Of a stretch of 64,000 bases of DNA, positions 44,554 to 55,652 are shown piece by piece; position 1 is the stretch's first letter, and every line of letters starts with the position of its first letter. The DNA comes from Pseudorhodoplanes sp. (lineage in GTDB: Bacteria > Pseudomonadota > Alphaproteobacteria > Rhizobiales > Xanthobacteraceae). Under the pieces are notes generated by a model. That model searched no databases. It was given only the letters and a program-made list of their open reading frames with translations, and had not been told where the DNA came from. The stretch lies in assembly GCA_032027085.1 (NCBI GenBank), contig JAVSMS010000001.1, positions 946,332-1,010,331 on the forward strand, written 5' to 3'. The position numbers and the translations under genes were made by a program.

Positions 44554-45216
44554 ATGGCCGCACATGCGACCGAACGCCTGAAGGACGACATCGAGAATGA
44601 AATCGCGGCCGGCCGCCTGCTCCCGGGCGACCGACTGGACGAGGTTTCGCTTGCGGAGCGTTACGGCGTCTCGCGCACGCCGATCCGGGAAGCCCTGCAC
44701 TCACTGGCGGCATCCGGACTGGTCGAAGTGCGCCCGCATCGTGGTGCGATTGTCGTCGATATCGGCCCCGACCGTCTGCTGGAGATGTTCGAGGTGATGG
44801 CGGAGCTTGAGGCCATGTGCGCCCGCCATACCGCGCGCCGCATGACCGAGGCCGACCACCGCGAACTGGTTGCCGCGCATGAGGCTTGCGGGCTGGCGCA
44901 AGAGGCGGGTGACTGCGACCGCTATTATTACGAAAATGCGCGATTTCACATCGCGATCTACAACAGCAGCCACAACGAATTTCTGGCCGAGCAGGCGCGC
45001 GCCTTGCACCGCCGCCTACAGCCTTACCGCCGTCTGCAAGTGCGGGTACGCAACCGGCTGGCGGCATCCTACCGCGAACATGGCGGAGTGCTTGAAGCGA
45101 TCGCCGCCGGAAACAGCGAACTGGCCGCCGACCGGCTGCGCGCGCATGTCCTTGTTCAGGGCGAACGCTTTACCGATCTCGTCGCATCCATTCGAACGAT
45201 GAAGCGGACCGGGTGA
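44554..45216 (+). CDS. GntR/FCD-family transcriptional regulator, MatR candidate
   Basis: A 220-residue regulator. The N-terminal winged helix has LKDDIENEIAAGRLLPGDRL, LAERYGVSRTPIREALHSLA and VEVRPHRGAIVVD. The FCD ligand domain (about 78-210) has the metal-type ligands in NARFHIAIYNSSHNEFL and SYREHGGVLEAIAAG. GGGAGGA precedes the ATG at 44554. It is divergent from matA, and a TTGTATACAA site lies upstream, which together suggest the malonate repressor MatR. The alternative is that it controls the dipeptide-type ABC operon starting 170 bp downstream on the same strand. Confidence 0.9.
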   Translation: MAAHATERLKDDIENEIAAGRLLPGDRLDEVSLAERYGVSRTPIREALHSLAASGLVEVRPHRGAIVVDIGPDRLLEMFEVMAELEAMCARHTARRMTEADHRELVAAHEACGLAQEAGDCDRYYYENARFHIAIYNSSHNEFLAEQARALHRRLQPYRRLQVRVRNRLAASYREHGGVLEAIAAGNSELAADRLRAHVLVQGERFTDLVASIRTMKRTG

Positions 45217-45388
45217 GGATGCAAACCCACGGCCAAAGAGCGCGTCAAAGCAGCGCAGTCATTCCACCGGGACGCGATTGCAACCGGCCGCCGTTCTGGT
45301 CTGATGCCCCGTTCCATAAAATCACGCGCGTGTTTTGTGCCCTGCAAAATCATGCTCGGATAGAAACGTCTGGTGAGGAGCAATCAGG

Positions 45389-47446
<2,058 letters not shown>

Positions 47447-47535
47447 AGATTGCGAGACTGACTTTGGGGCGACTGAACTGAACAAGAATCGGCCGCGAAC
47501 AAGGCCGGCATACTGAAATCCACGGAGGAAACGAG

Positions 47536-49119
47536 ATGCTGAAAAGATATGGGGCTTTCATCCTCGCGGCAGGGGCACTTGCTTTTGCCACGGGCACGGC
47601 CGATGCGCAGACGCCGAAGAGAGGCGGCATTCTCAAATTCGCGGTCAGCGCCGAGCCGCCGAATTACGATTGCCACGGCGCGACATCGTTTGCGTTCATT
47701 CACCCGGTCCGGCCGCATTACAACACGCTGTTGAAGTTTGACGAGCCGAACTATCCGAAGGTCAAAGGTGATCTGGCGCAATCATGGACGGTGTCACCGG
47801 ACGGGCTCACCTACACGTTCAAGCTGAAGCCCAACATCAAATTCCACGACGGCTCGCCGATGACGTCAGCCGACGTGAAAGCCACCTATGAGCGCATCGC
47901 CACTCCGCCGGCAGGCGTGGTGTCGATCCGCAAGGCCGCCTATGAAGACGTTGCCTCAATCGAGACACCCGATCCGCAGACGGTCGTTTTTAAGCTGAAG
48001 GCGCGCAACGCCTCGATGCTGACCAATTTCGCCTCGCCCTGGGATTGCATCTACAGCGCGGCGAAGCTGAAGCAAGATCCCAAATTCCCCGAAAAGAACG
48101 TAATGGGGACGGGCCCGTTCAAGTTCGTTGAACATGCGGCCGGCTCGCACTGGGTCGGTGAGCGCTTTGCCGACTATTTCGAGAAAGGCAAGCCCTATCT
48201 CGACGGCTATCGCGCGATCTTCATCCGCAACACGGCGGCGCGCGTGAATGCGTTGCAGGCTGGCGAAGTGCTGGCCGAATTCCGCGGACATTCTCCTGCC
48301 GATCAGACCAAGCTTGTCAATGCTCTTGGCGACAAGGTGAATGTGCATGAATCGCCTTGGGTGTGCAGCCTGGTTGTCACCTTCAACACAGAGAAAAAGC
48401 CATTCGACGATGCCCGGGTGCGGCGCGCACTTTCGCTCGCTATCGACCGCTGGCAGGGTGCACAGGCGTTGTCCAAGATCGCGCTGGTCCGCCATGTCGG
48501 CGGCTTGTTGCGGCCGGGCTATGAGCTCGCCGTTAGCGAAAAGGAGATCGTGCAGTATCCGGGCTATGGCAAGGACATCAGCAAGGCGCGCGCCGAAGCC
48601 AAGAAGCTTCTGGCAGACGCCGGCGTAAAGGACCTGAAGTTCAAGTTCCTCAATCGCAATGTGCCGATGCCCTATACGCCGGTCGGCGTGTTCGTGATCG
48701 ACCAATGGCGCCAGATCGGCGTCACCGCCGAACATGACCAGCCGGAGACCAAGGCTTATATCGGCAATCTGCGTAGCGGCAATTACGACGTCGGTCTCGA
48801 CTTCAATTGCGACGCGGTCGACGATCCCAACCTGCAGCTGCTTAAATACATCTCGGCCGACAAGTCGTCGATCAATTACGGCCGCTACAACGACCGCAAG
48901 CTTGACGACCTGTACGAGAAGCAGAAGCGGGAGCTCGATCCCAAGAAGCGGATGGCGCTGCTGCGTGATTTCGAGAAACACGCCCTCACCGAGGCCTATA
49001 CCTTCCCGACCATCTGGTGGCACCGCATCATCGTAAACTGGAAACAGTTGAAAGGCTGGCACATGTCGCCAAGCCACTACATCAACCAGGACCTCCAGGA
49101 CGTCTGGCTGGACCAGTAA
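47536..49119 (+). CDS. Extracellular solute-binding protein, family 5 (peptide/nickel type)
   Basis: A 527-residue periplasmic receptor of the SBP_bac_5 family. The signal peptide ends TGTADAQ (about 25). Family motifs are GGILKFAVSAEPPNYDCHGA, LAQSWTVSPDGLTYTFKLKP, VMGTGPFKFVEHAAGSHWVG and VRRALSLAIDRW. GGAGG precedes the ATG. It lies between the fused ATPase and the permeases, and a perfect hairpin with a T-run follows, so the receptor is probably made in excess. The ligand could be a peptide, an opine or an organic acid conjugate. The CoA transferase encoded at the end suggests that the import product is later activated to a CoA thioester (inference). Confidence 0.93.
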   Translation: MLKRYGAFILAAGALAFATGTADAQTPKRGGILKFAVSAEPPNYDCHGATSFAFIHPVRPHYNTLLKFDEPNYPKVKGDLAQSWTVSPDGLTYTFKLKPNIKFHDGSPMTSADVKATYERIATPPAGVVSIRKAAYEDVASIETPDPQTVVFKLKARNASMLTNFASPWDCIYSAAKLKQDPKFPEKNVMGTGPFKFVEHAAGSHWVGERFADYFEKGKPYLDGYRAIFIRNTAARVNALQAGEVLAEFRGHSPADQTKLVNALGDKVNVHESPWVCSLVVTFNTEKKPFDDARVRRALSLAIDRWQGAQALSKIALVRHVGGLLRPGYELAVSEKEIVQYPGYGKDISKARAEAKKLLADAGVKDLKFKFLNRNVPMPYTPVGVFVIDQWRQIGVTAEHDQPETKAYIGNLRSGNYDVGLDFNCDAVDDPNLQLLKYISADKSSINYGRYNDRKLDDLYEKQKRELDPKKRMALLRDFEKHALTEAYTFPTIWWHRIIVNWKQLKGWHMSPSHYINQDLQDVWLDQ

Positions 49120-49129
49120 ATGCCTAGTC

Positions 49130-49161
49130 GCCGGGCGGCCTGCACGCCGCCCGGCTTTTCT
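49130..49161 (+). terminator. Intrinsic terminator/attenuator after the binding-protein gene
   Basis: A perfect 10-bp GC stem (GCCGGGCGGC with GCCGCCCGGC, 6-nt loop) is followed by TTTTCTCCTTT. It lies between the receptor and permease genes of one transporter, so partial termination would raise the receptor-to-permease ratio. Confidence 0.8.
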
Positions 49162-49184
49162 CCTTTCCGGTGTGTAACTTCGCT

Positions 49185-50138
49185 ATGCTCCGCTACACCA
49201 TCCATCGCCTGCTGCTGATGATCCCGACCCTGTTCGGCGTCGCGGTTCTCGTTTTCGTATTGTTGCGCATGATGCCGGGCGACATCGTCGAACTGCGGCT
49301 CCTCATGGACGGCGGGCAGGTGAGCCCGGAGGCGCTCGCCACCGAACGCGCCCGTCTCGGCCTCGACAAGTCGCTCTGGTTGCAATTCTACGACTGGATA
49401 ACCGGCATCATGGTCGGGGATTTCGGCACCTCGATGTGGACCGGACGTCCGGTAATCGACGAAATCGGCAGCCGGCTGGGATTGTCGCTGCAGGTCGCCA
49501 TCATGGCGACGGTCCTCGCGATCATTATCGCCATCCCGCTCGGCACCATTGCGGCGCTCTACAACAATTCATGGATCGATCACGCCATCCGCGTCTTCGC
49601 GATTGCGGGGCTCGCCGTGCCCTCTTTCTGGCTCGGCATGCTCATCATCCTCGCGCTGCTCTACAGCTTTGAATGGATTCCGCCGCTGACCTATGTCCCG
49701 ATCTGGGAGGATCCGCTGCACAATCTGTCGCAGCTCATCTGGCCGGCGATCGCGGTGGGTTATCGCTATTCCGCCGTCGCGACGCGCATGACACGTTCCA
49801 CACTGCTGGAAGTGCTGCATGAGGATTACATCCGCACCGCGCGCGCAAAGGGCGTTTATGAGCGCCTGGTCATTTCACGCCACGCCGTCCGCAATGCCAT
49901 GCTGCCGGTCGTGACCGTCGTCGGCCTCGAATTCGCCTTCCTGATCGGAGGGCTCGTGGTGACGGAGCAGGTCTTTAACCTGAACGGCATCGGAAAGCTG
50001 TTCGTCGAGACCGTGACCCGTAACGACTACACGATGGTGCAGGCCCTCGTCATGCTGGTCGCGGCGTTCTTCATTCTGATCAATTTTGTGGTCGATCTGC
50101 TCTACGCCGTGCTCGACCCGCGTATCCGGTACAGCTGA
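49185..50138 (+). CDS. Dipeptide-type ABC transporter permease (DppB-like)
   Basis: A 317-residue inner-membrane permease with six helices. The start MLRYTIHRLLLMIPTLFGVA is characteristic of DppB/OppB. LGLDKSLWLQFYDWITGIM and GDFGTSMWTGRPVIDEI follow, and the EAA loop reads YIRTARAKGVYERLVISRHA. The ATG at 49185 fits the family N-terminus; a GTG five codons upstream is possible. No strong ribosome site is visible, and a terminator-like hairpin lies just upstream. The next permease starts one base after the stop. Confidence 0.93.
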   Translation: MLRYTIHRLLLMIPTLFGVAVLVFVLLRMMPGDIVELRLLMDGGQVSPEALATERARLGLDKSLWLQFYDWITGIMVGDFGTSMWTGRPVIDEIGSRLGLSLQVAIMATVLAIIIAIPLGTIAALYNNSWIDHAIRVFAIAGLAVPSFWLGMLIILALLYSFEWIPPLTYVPIWEDPLHNLSQLIWPAIAVGYRYSAVATRMTRSTLLEVLHEDYIRTARAKGVYERLVISRHAVRNAMLPVVTVVGLEFAFLIGGLVVTEQVFNLNGIGKLFVETVTRNDYTMVQALVMLVAAFFILINFVVDLLYAVLDPRIRYS

Positions 50139-50139
50139 C

Positions 50140-51036
50140 ATGACGACGATCACCACGACCGAGATCCCGTATCGCACGCGCAAGGTTCGCCATCCGATCA
50201 TCGAATTCATCCGCGCGCAGCCAACCGGCAGCGCCGGCATGGCCTTCATCGTCATTCTCTTTTTGTGCGGTGTGCTCGCGGAATTTGTCGCGCCCTACGA
50301 CCCGCTGGCGCTGGATTACGGTGCGATGCTTGCCCCGCCATCCTGGGAGCACTGGATGGGGACCGATGCCTTCGGGCGGGATGTGTTCTCGCGCATCATC
50401 TACGGTGCGCGTACCGCGCTGGCGGTGGGTTTCTTCGCCTCCCTGCTCGGCTCTGGCATCGGGGCGATGATCGGCGTGATCTCCGCCTATTTCGGCGGAC
50501 GCATCGACATGATCATCGAGCGATTCATGGACGTACTGCTCGCCTTCCCGATCATCGTGCTGGCGCTCGCCGTTGTCGCCGTGCTTGGCAAATTTCCGGT
50601 CATGGGGCTTGACGTCAACCTGATCATCGCGATCGCCATCCCGATGATCCCGAAGATCGCGCGCGTGGTGCGTTCGGCAGCGCTGGCGATCCGTGGCTTG
50701 CCCTACGTCGACGCCGCGCGCGCCGCCGGCTACAGCCATCCACGCATCATCTTCCGCCATATCGCGCCCAACGTCGTGGCGCCGTTCCTGATCATGTTCA
50801 CAGCTTTTATCGCGCAGGCGATCCTGCTCGAGGCTTCGCTGTCCTTCCTCGGGCTCGGCGTCACCGAGCCGACCCCGGCCTGGGGCCTGATGCTGTCCGG
50901 CACCTCGCAGGAATTCTACAGCCAGGCACCCTGGATGATCATTTTCCCAGGCATCGCCATCAGCCTTGCAGTTTTCGCATTCAACCTGTTCGGCGACAGC
51001 CTGCGCGACTTCCTCGACCCAAGGTTCAAGGTATAA
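50140..51036 (+). CDS. Dipeptide-type ABC transporter permease (DppC-like)
   Basis: A 298-residue permease. A cytoplasmic N-tail leads into MAFIVILFLCGVLAEFVAPY, typical of the OppC_N segment. HWMGTDAFGRDVFSRIIYGA is the group hallmark, and the EAA loop reads YVDAARAAGYSHPRIIFRHI. LEASLSFLGLGVTEPTPAWG is the conserved C-terminal segment. It starts one base after the DppB-like gene and forms the pore with it. The operon probably ends here or continues across a large hairpin into the CoA transferase gene. Confidence 0.95.
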   Translation: MTTITTTEIPYRTRKVRHPIIEFIRAQPTGSAGMAFIVILFLCGVLAEFVAPYDPLALDYGAMLAPPSWEHWMGTDAFGRDVFSRIIYGARTALAVGFFASLLGSGIGAMIGVISAYFGGRIDMIIERFMDVLLAFPIIVLALAVVAVLGKFPVMGLDVNLIIAIAIPMIPKIARVVRSAALAIRGLPYVDAARAAGYSHPRIIFRHIAPNVVAPFLIMFTAFIAQAILLEASLSFLGLGVTEPTPAWGLMLSGTSQEFYSQAPWMIIFPGIAISLAVFAFNLFGDSLRDFLDPRFKV

Positions 51037-51056
51037 CGGGCCAACATCATTTCCAT

Positions 51057-51138
51057 CGTCACGGCCGGGCTGTCCCGGCCATCCACGTCTCGGTTCGTGG
51101 CCAAGATGTGGATGACCGGCACAAGACCGGGTTTGACG
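51057..51138. repeat. Large inverted repeat between permease and CoA transferase genes
   Basis: Arms 51057-51090 and 51104-51138 are inverted copies of about 34 bp with several mismatches (GGCCATCCACGTCT against AGATGTGGATGACC). The wording matches a dispersed intergenic element common in Bradyrhizobium-like genomes (from memory). It ends 22 bp before the next start codon. Confidence 0.7.
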
Positions 51139-51160
51139 ACCAAGAGGATGGAACCATTAC

Positions 51161-52333
51161 ATGCCCGGACCTCTTGCCGGAATCCGCGTTCTCGAACTTG
51201 CCCGCGTGCTGGCGGGACCATGGGCCGGGCAGATTCTCGCCGACCTCGGCGCAGACGTGATCAAGGTCGAGCGCGAAGGTCTGGGCGACGACACCCGGCA
51301 ATGGGGTCCGCCCTTTGTCGAAGGCAAGAACGGTGAAAATCTCGGCGGCTCCTATTATCATTCCTGCAACAGAGGAAAGAGGTCGATCGCGCTCAATTTC
51401 GAGAGCGAGCGCGGCCGGCGCATCGCACACAAGCTCGCCATGCGCTCCGACATCCTCGTGGAAAACTTCAAGCTCGGCGGATTAAAGAAGTTCGGGCTCG
51501 ATTACGAGAGTTTGTCCGCCGAAAATCCTCGCCTGATCTATTGCTCGATCACCGGCTTCGGCCAGACCGGTCCCTATGCTCACCGCGCCGGCTATGACCT
51601 GATCATCCAGGGGATGGGCGGGATCATGAGCATCACCGGCGAGCCGGAGCGCGAACCGATGCGACTCGGCGTCGCCTTCGCCGATGTGTTTACCGGCGTT
51701 TATTCGGTTGTCGGCATCCTCGCGGCGCTGCACAAACGCGAGCGCACCGGCTGCGGCTCGTATGTTGACATGGCATTGTTCGATACCATGACGAGCGTGC
51801 TGGCGAACCAGGCGCTGAGCTATCTGGTGTCCGGGGAGGTGCCCACCCGCATGGGCAACGCGCACCCGACCGTGGTGCCGTATCAAGTGTTCCCGACCTC
51901 GGACGGGCACATGATCATCGCCGTCGGAAATGACGGGCAATATGCGAAATTCTGCCAGATCCTCGGCGTCCCCGAACTGGCGCAGGACACCCGCTACAAG
52001 ACCAACGGCGACCGCGTGGTCAATCGCGGCACGCTGATCCCGCAATTGACCGCCCTGACCGCGCAGCGCACCCGCGCCGACCTTCTGGAAAAATGCGAAG
52101 CGGCCGGCGTGCCGGCCGGACCCATCAACACCATCGACGAGGTGTTCAGAGACCCGCAGATCGTGGCGCGCGGCATGCAGATCGCGCCGAAAAGCGACCT
52201 GGCGAAAGGCGGCGCCATTCCCGGCGTGCGCACACCGCTGGTGATCAACGGAAGGCCGACAGAGTCCGACTTGGCGCCGCCCGATGTCGGGCAGCACACG
52301 CAGGAGATTTTGCGGGAGATCGGGGAGATATAA
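51161..52333 (+). CDS. CaiB/BaiF family (class III) CoA transferase
   Basis: A 390-residue enzyme of family III, which moves CoA between carboxylic acids. The N-terminus PLAGIRVLELARVLAGPWAG is diagnostic, with IKVEREGLGDDTRQWGPPFV and LNFESERGRRIAHKLAMRSD following. The catalytic Asp is probably in GSYVDMALFDTMTSVLANQA. Known substrates of the family include oxalate, carnitine, succinate and aromatic acids such as benzylsuccinate or phenyllactate. Here it lies downstream of a peptide-type importer and convergent with the reductase operon, so activation of an imported acid, possibly aromatic, is plausible but unproved. Confidence 0.92.
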   Translation: MPGPLAGIRVLELARVLAGPWAGQILADLGADVIKVEREGLGDDTRQWGPPFVEGKNGENLGGSYYHSCNRGKRSIALNFESERGRRIAHKLAMRSDILVENFKLGGLKKFGLDYESLSAENPRLIYCSITGFGQTGPYAHRAGYDLIIQGMGGIMSITGEPEREPMRLGVAFADVFTGVYSVVGILAALHKRERTGCGSYVDMALFDTMTSVLANQALSYLVSGEVPTRMGNAHPTVVPYQVFPTSDGHMIIAVGNDGQYAKFCQILGVPELAQDTRYKTNGDRVVNRGTLIPQLTALTAQRTRADLLEKCEAAGVPAGPINTIDEVFRDPQIVARGMQIAPKSDLAKGGAIPGVRTPLVINGRPTESDLAPPDVGQHTQEILREIGEI

Positions 52334-52339
52334 CTCTCT

Positions 52340-52390
52340 CCGTCACCTTGAGGTGCGAACCGCGTCAGCGGCGAGCATCGAAGGTTACGC
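52340..52390. repeat. Dispersed repeat, copy 4
   Basis: The element starts CCGTCACCTTGAGGTGCGAA and ends AGCATCGAAGGTTACG. It is closest to the complement of 38989-39035. The rest of the 181-bp convergent gap (to 52514) shows no further structure. Confidence 0.6.
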
Positions 52391-52514
52391 GTGATCAGCC
52401 GTTACCCACCAATGCGGATATCTTTTTCTCTGCGTGTGCCGCTTCACCTCACGTTATCCCGGATACAGCCCAAGAACCCAAACTAGACCGATCGACAAAA
52501 ACCTCACCCTTATT

Positions 52515-53483
52515 TCAGGCTGCAGTTTCGAGCGCCTTGTTGACAGGCTTGCCGACGACCGGACAGGTGCCGGTCACGCGGCACGGCTCGATGCTCTTCT
52601 TCGGCGCCAACGCCGACCAGCGGCGCACCGTCGTGCCCGCTTCACCAGGCGCCTGCTGCGCCGCGGTCGGCGGAATAGGCTTGCCTTCGGCGAGAAGCTT
52701 CTCAACGCGGCGCAGCCCGAGGAAGGCGGCGCCATATGCGCCGTTTAGCTGACCGAGCCCATCGGGCGCGACGTGGAAACGGGCGCCCAGGCTTTCTTCC
52801 AGCGCCTTGACCATCGCCGCGTTGCGCGTCATTCCACCGGTCAGCATGTAACCCGGCTCGATCCCGACACGGCGCATGAGCTGAATCGCACGGCCGCCGA
52901 GCGAAATCATCGCGCCCATGACGATGTCTTCCGCCGGTACACCTTTCGACAGATGGCTGATCACCTCCGATTCGGCGAACACCGCGCAAACGCTGCTGAT
53001 CGGCACCGGGTTTGTGGCGCGCAGCGCATAGGGGCCGAGATCGGCGGTCGTAAGTCCGAGATAGCGGGCGGTCTTTTCGAGAAAAGCGCCTGTGCCGGCG
53101 GCGCATTTGTCGTTAAGGCGGAACACCTTCACGCGCCCCTCGCCGTCGACCTTGATGGCCTTGATGTCCTGCCCGCCAATATCGAGGATTGTGCGGGTGT
53201 CCGGGTAAAGATGCACCGCGGCCTGCGCATGCGCAGTGAGTTCGGTGATCTGCGTATTGCGGAACGGCACAGTATAGCGGCCGTAGCCCGTGGCGGCGAC
53301 ATAGGTGATCGCTGCGCGGTCGAGGTTGCTGGACTTTAACAGCTCCTCGAACACCGCCTCGGCGGCAAGCGCGAGCTTGAATCCGGTGCGCCGCACCGCC
53401 GTGCCGACGACTTCGCTCCGTTCATTGAGCACGATTGCCTTGGAATAGGTCGACCCGATGTCGATACCTGCAACGTGTAGCAT
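52515..53483 (-). CDS. bzdQ: Benzoyl-CoA reductase-type ATPase subunit (BzdQ-like)
   Basis: A 322-residue member of the BadF/BadG/BcrA/BcrD ATPase family (ASKHA fold). Together with the next subunit it should form a heterodimer that holds one [4Fe-4S] cluster and drives electrons into the reductase by ATP hydrolysis. VAGIDIGSTYSKAIVLNE and LDIGGQDIKAIKVD bind phosphate. Cys127 in NDKCAAGTG and Cys166 in SVCAVFAESE are the expected cluster ligands, and MLTGGMTRN is the adenosine motif. GGAGGAG precedes the ATG at 53483. The last 40 residues, containing CRVTGTC, extend beyond the family and are unusual. It is the last gene of the four-gene unit. It could also serve a related aryl-CoA reductase. 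Confidence 0.85.
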   Translation of the reverse strand: MLHVAGIDIGSTYSKAIVLNERSEVVGTAVRRTGFKLALAAEAVFEELLKSSNLDRAAITYVAATGYGRYTVPFRNTQITELTAHAQAAVHLYPDTRTILDIGGQDIKAIKVDGEGRVKVFRLNDKCAAGTGAFLEKTARYLGLTTADLGPYALRATNPVPISSVCAVFAESEVISHLSKGVPAEDIVMGAMISLGGRAIQLMRRVGIEPGYMLTGGMTRNAAMVKALEESLGARFHVAPDGLGQLNGAYGAAFLGLRRVEKLLAEGKPIPPTAAQQAPGEAGTTVRRWSALAPKKSIEPCRVTGTCPVVGKPVNKALETAA

Positions 53484-53494
53484 GTGCTCCTCCC

Positions 53495-54301
53495 CTAAGC
53501 TGCCACCGGATGCGCCTGACCGCCAAAGACGCGGTCGTGCGAAAACAACGCGGCCCCGAGCGCACCGCAGAAATGCGCGTCCGGGCTGACATTGATCCTG
53601 GCGCCGGCGGCTTCCTCGATCAGCTTGACGATGGCGATATTGCGGCTCACCCCGCCGGTGAACGTTACTTCCGACTCGATGCCGACGCGCCGCGCGAGCG
53701 ACACGCAGCGGCTGGTGATGGCCTGGTGCACGCCCATCAGCACGTCTTCCGGCAAGAGACCTTTTGCAAGATGGCTTATGATCTCCGACTCGGCGAATAC
53801 GGTGCAGGTTGTTGTGATGCGCACCGGGTTCTGCGACTTGAGCGCCAGCGCCCCGAGCTCGGACAGCGGCATTTCCAGCGCATAGGACGCGGCGCCGAGG
53901 AAGCGTCCGGTGCCGGCGGCGCACTTGTCGTTCATGGTGAAATCGCCGACCTGGCCATCCTCCTTGACGCGGATCGCCTTGGTGTCCTGGCCGCCGATGT
54001 CAATGACTGTGCGCGTCCCCGGAAACAGCGTGACCGCGCCGCGCGCGTGGCAACTGATCTCGGTGACCTGCTCGCTGCCGAAGGTCACGTTATAGCGGCC
54101 ATACCCTGTGCCAACGACGCGAACGACATCGGCCTCGCTGATCTTCGCATCGGCGACTGCCGCCCTGAACGCGTCCTGCGCGACGGTGGCCATGCTGGTC
54201 TCCATGTCGAGCAGCGCGCGCCCCACGATGGTCTTGTTCTCGTCGATGATCACCGCCTTGGTCTGCGTCGATCCGACGTCAACTCCCGCAACGTATTTCA
54301 T
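53495..54301 (-). CDS. bzdP: Benzoyl-CoA reductase-type ATPase subunit (BzdP-like)
   Basis: A 268-residue ATPase of the same family as its downstream neighbour but clearly different in sequence. [20 protein letters not shown] and [18 protein letters not shown] bind phosphate. Cys127 ([10 protein letters not shown]) and Cys166 ([10 protein letters not shown]) match the cluster ligands of the partner in position, and [10 protein letters not shown] completes the site. Both ATPases are short. The Thauera/Rhodopseudomonas large ATPase subunit, about 430 residues, is absent, so the set is of the Azoarcus type. Two unlike ATPases also argue against a 2-hydroxyacyl-CoA dehydratase, whose activator is a homodimer. 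The start overlaps the preceding gene by 4 bp (ATGA). Confidence 0.87.
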   Translation of the reverse strand: MKYVAGVDVGSTQTKAVIIDENKTIVGRALLDMETSMATVAQDAFRAAVADAKISEADVVRVVGTGYGRYNVTFGSEQVTEISCHARGAVTLFPGTRTVIDIGGQDTKAIRVKEDGQVGDFTMNDKCAAGTGRFLGAASYALEMPLSELGALALKSQNPVRITTTCTVFAESEIISHLAKGLLPEDVLMGVHQAITSRCVSLARRVGIESEVTFTGGVSRNIAIVKLIEEAAGARINVSPDAHFCGALGAALFSHDRVFGGQAHPVAA

Positions 54302-55641
54302 GCTGCCCTCCCGCTTTCAGACGAAACGGACTTGTTGGCGCGCGGCGCACCGCCGCTCTGGTGCAAGGTTTCGAAGAATGCATCGACGCGGTTCTTGATC
54401 TGCGCGTCCGACCAGTAGCGTGGATCGATCAGATCGGATTCGATGTAGAGACTCGGCATCTTCAGCCGCTTGTTGAGGTAGTCGCGGGTGTCGGCCATGC
54501 CGGAGGAGACGAATCGGCAGCTCTTGATGCCGTGGAAAACGATGCCGTCGACATCGTAGTCACGTATCTGCTGCGCGAGCCGCTCATGCGCGAAAAACTG
54601 ATTGGACAGCCCGCGCTGCGCGGCCAGCGCGGTGATCTCGGCGAGGCTTTCTAGCGGCCGCGACGTGTCGTAGACGAGTTCGCCCGCATCCATGCCTCCG
54701 GCGGCGAATGTCAAGTAATCCGAATAGGCGAAAACGCCGCCCCAGGTCTCGAACAGCTCGACCAGGCGGCGCATCGACACGTAGCAGGGCGTGCCTGAGA
54801 ACAAGAGCCTGTAACGCTCCTCGGGAACGCGCCCTTCGCCGCGAGCGACCTTGGCGCGGAGCTCGGCTTCAATATTACGCATGAAGTCGACGCCTTCCTG
54901 CGCACCGCGATAGACGTTCATGATGCCGATGTAGGTGAGCCCGTCGAGCATTGCGTTGAACGGCGCCGGGCAGACGCGATTGAGCGCCATGACGTTGTTC
55001 CAGTGAAACACCATCTTGTTGACGCGGTCTTCCACTTCGGCGAGGCGATCCATGTCGAAGCGCTTGCCAGTAATGGTCTCGCACTTCTCGATCAGATCGC
55101 GAAACTGCGCCTCGACCCAGCGCGCGTCGGCGGCGTGCTGCGCGTCGCCCGGGCGTACCTTCCAGTTTCCTGCGCGCTGACCCGGCAGATCGAGCACGAA
55201 TGTCGGCGTCTTCAGCAACCGTTCCCAGATTTCGGCCCATTTGATGAAGGTGCTGCACATATTTGATGCGATGGCGATGTCCGCCTTCGGAATGCGGCCG
55301 GCCGGGTGCTCGTTCTCCTTCAGGATCAGACCGACATCGGCCTTCACATAGGAGCACACGTCCGGCGACATGCCGTAGTCCTCCGAGAGGCGGATATACT
55401 CTTCCGAGGCCTTGCGCACGCCGGTCTGCAGCGAATTGATTTCCGGGAATACCAACTGGAAATCGAAGGTTCGCAGGATCTCGACGGCATTGCCCATCAC
55501 GAACACATTGGCGACGTGTTGGCCGCGGGCAGGCGCCTGTTCGAGGGCGGTATACCAATCGCGCATCAAACGCTGGCCTTCGACCCGGGCGTCGAACGGT
55601 GCGGCAGCGGGCGGAATGGCGTCAACTGTTTCGATTCTCAT
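54298..55641 (-). CDS. bzdO: Benzoyl-CoA reductase-type catalytic subunit (BzdO-like)
   Basis: A 447-residue protein of the HgdB/benzoyl-CoA reductase subunit family (2-hydroxyacyl-CoA dehydratase D-component fold). In the known enzyme two such subunits carry the active-site [4Fe-4S] cluster where the aromatic ring is reduced to a cyclic dienoyl-CoA. Cysteines suited to cluster binding lie in [36 protein letters not shown] and [10 protein letters not shown]. The length is close to the 440-450 residues I recall for BzdO. GAGGAGG precedes the ATG. It overlaps bzdP by 4 bp and follows bzdN by 11 bp, so all four genes form one operon. Confidence 0.87.
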   Translation of the reverse strand: MRIETVDAIPPAAAPFDARVEGQRLMRDWYTALEQAPARGQHVANVFVMGNAVEILRTFDFQLVFPEINSLQTGVRKASEEYIRLSEDYGMSPDVCSYVKADVGLILKENEHPAGRIPKADIAIASNMCSTFIKWAEIWERLLKTPTFVLDLPGQRAGNWKVRPGDAQHAADARWVEAQFRDLIEKCETITGKRFDMDRLAEVEDRVNKMVFHWNNVMALNRVCPAPFNAMLDGLTYIGIMNVYRGAQEGVDFMRNIEAELRAKVARGEGRVPEERYRLLFSGTPCYVSMRRLVELFETWGGVFAYSDYLTFAAGGMDAGELVYDTSRPLESLAEITALAAQRGLSNQFFAHERLAQQIRDYDVDGIVFHGIKSCRFVSSGMADTRDYLNKRLKMPSLYIESDLIDPRYWSDAQIKNRVDAFFETLHQSGGAPRANKSVSSESGRAA

Positions 55642-55652
55642 GGCGTCCTCCT

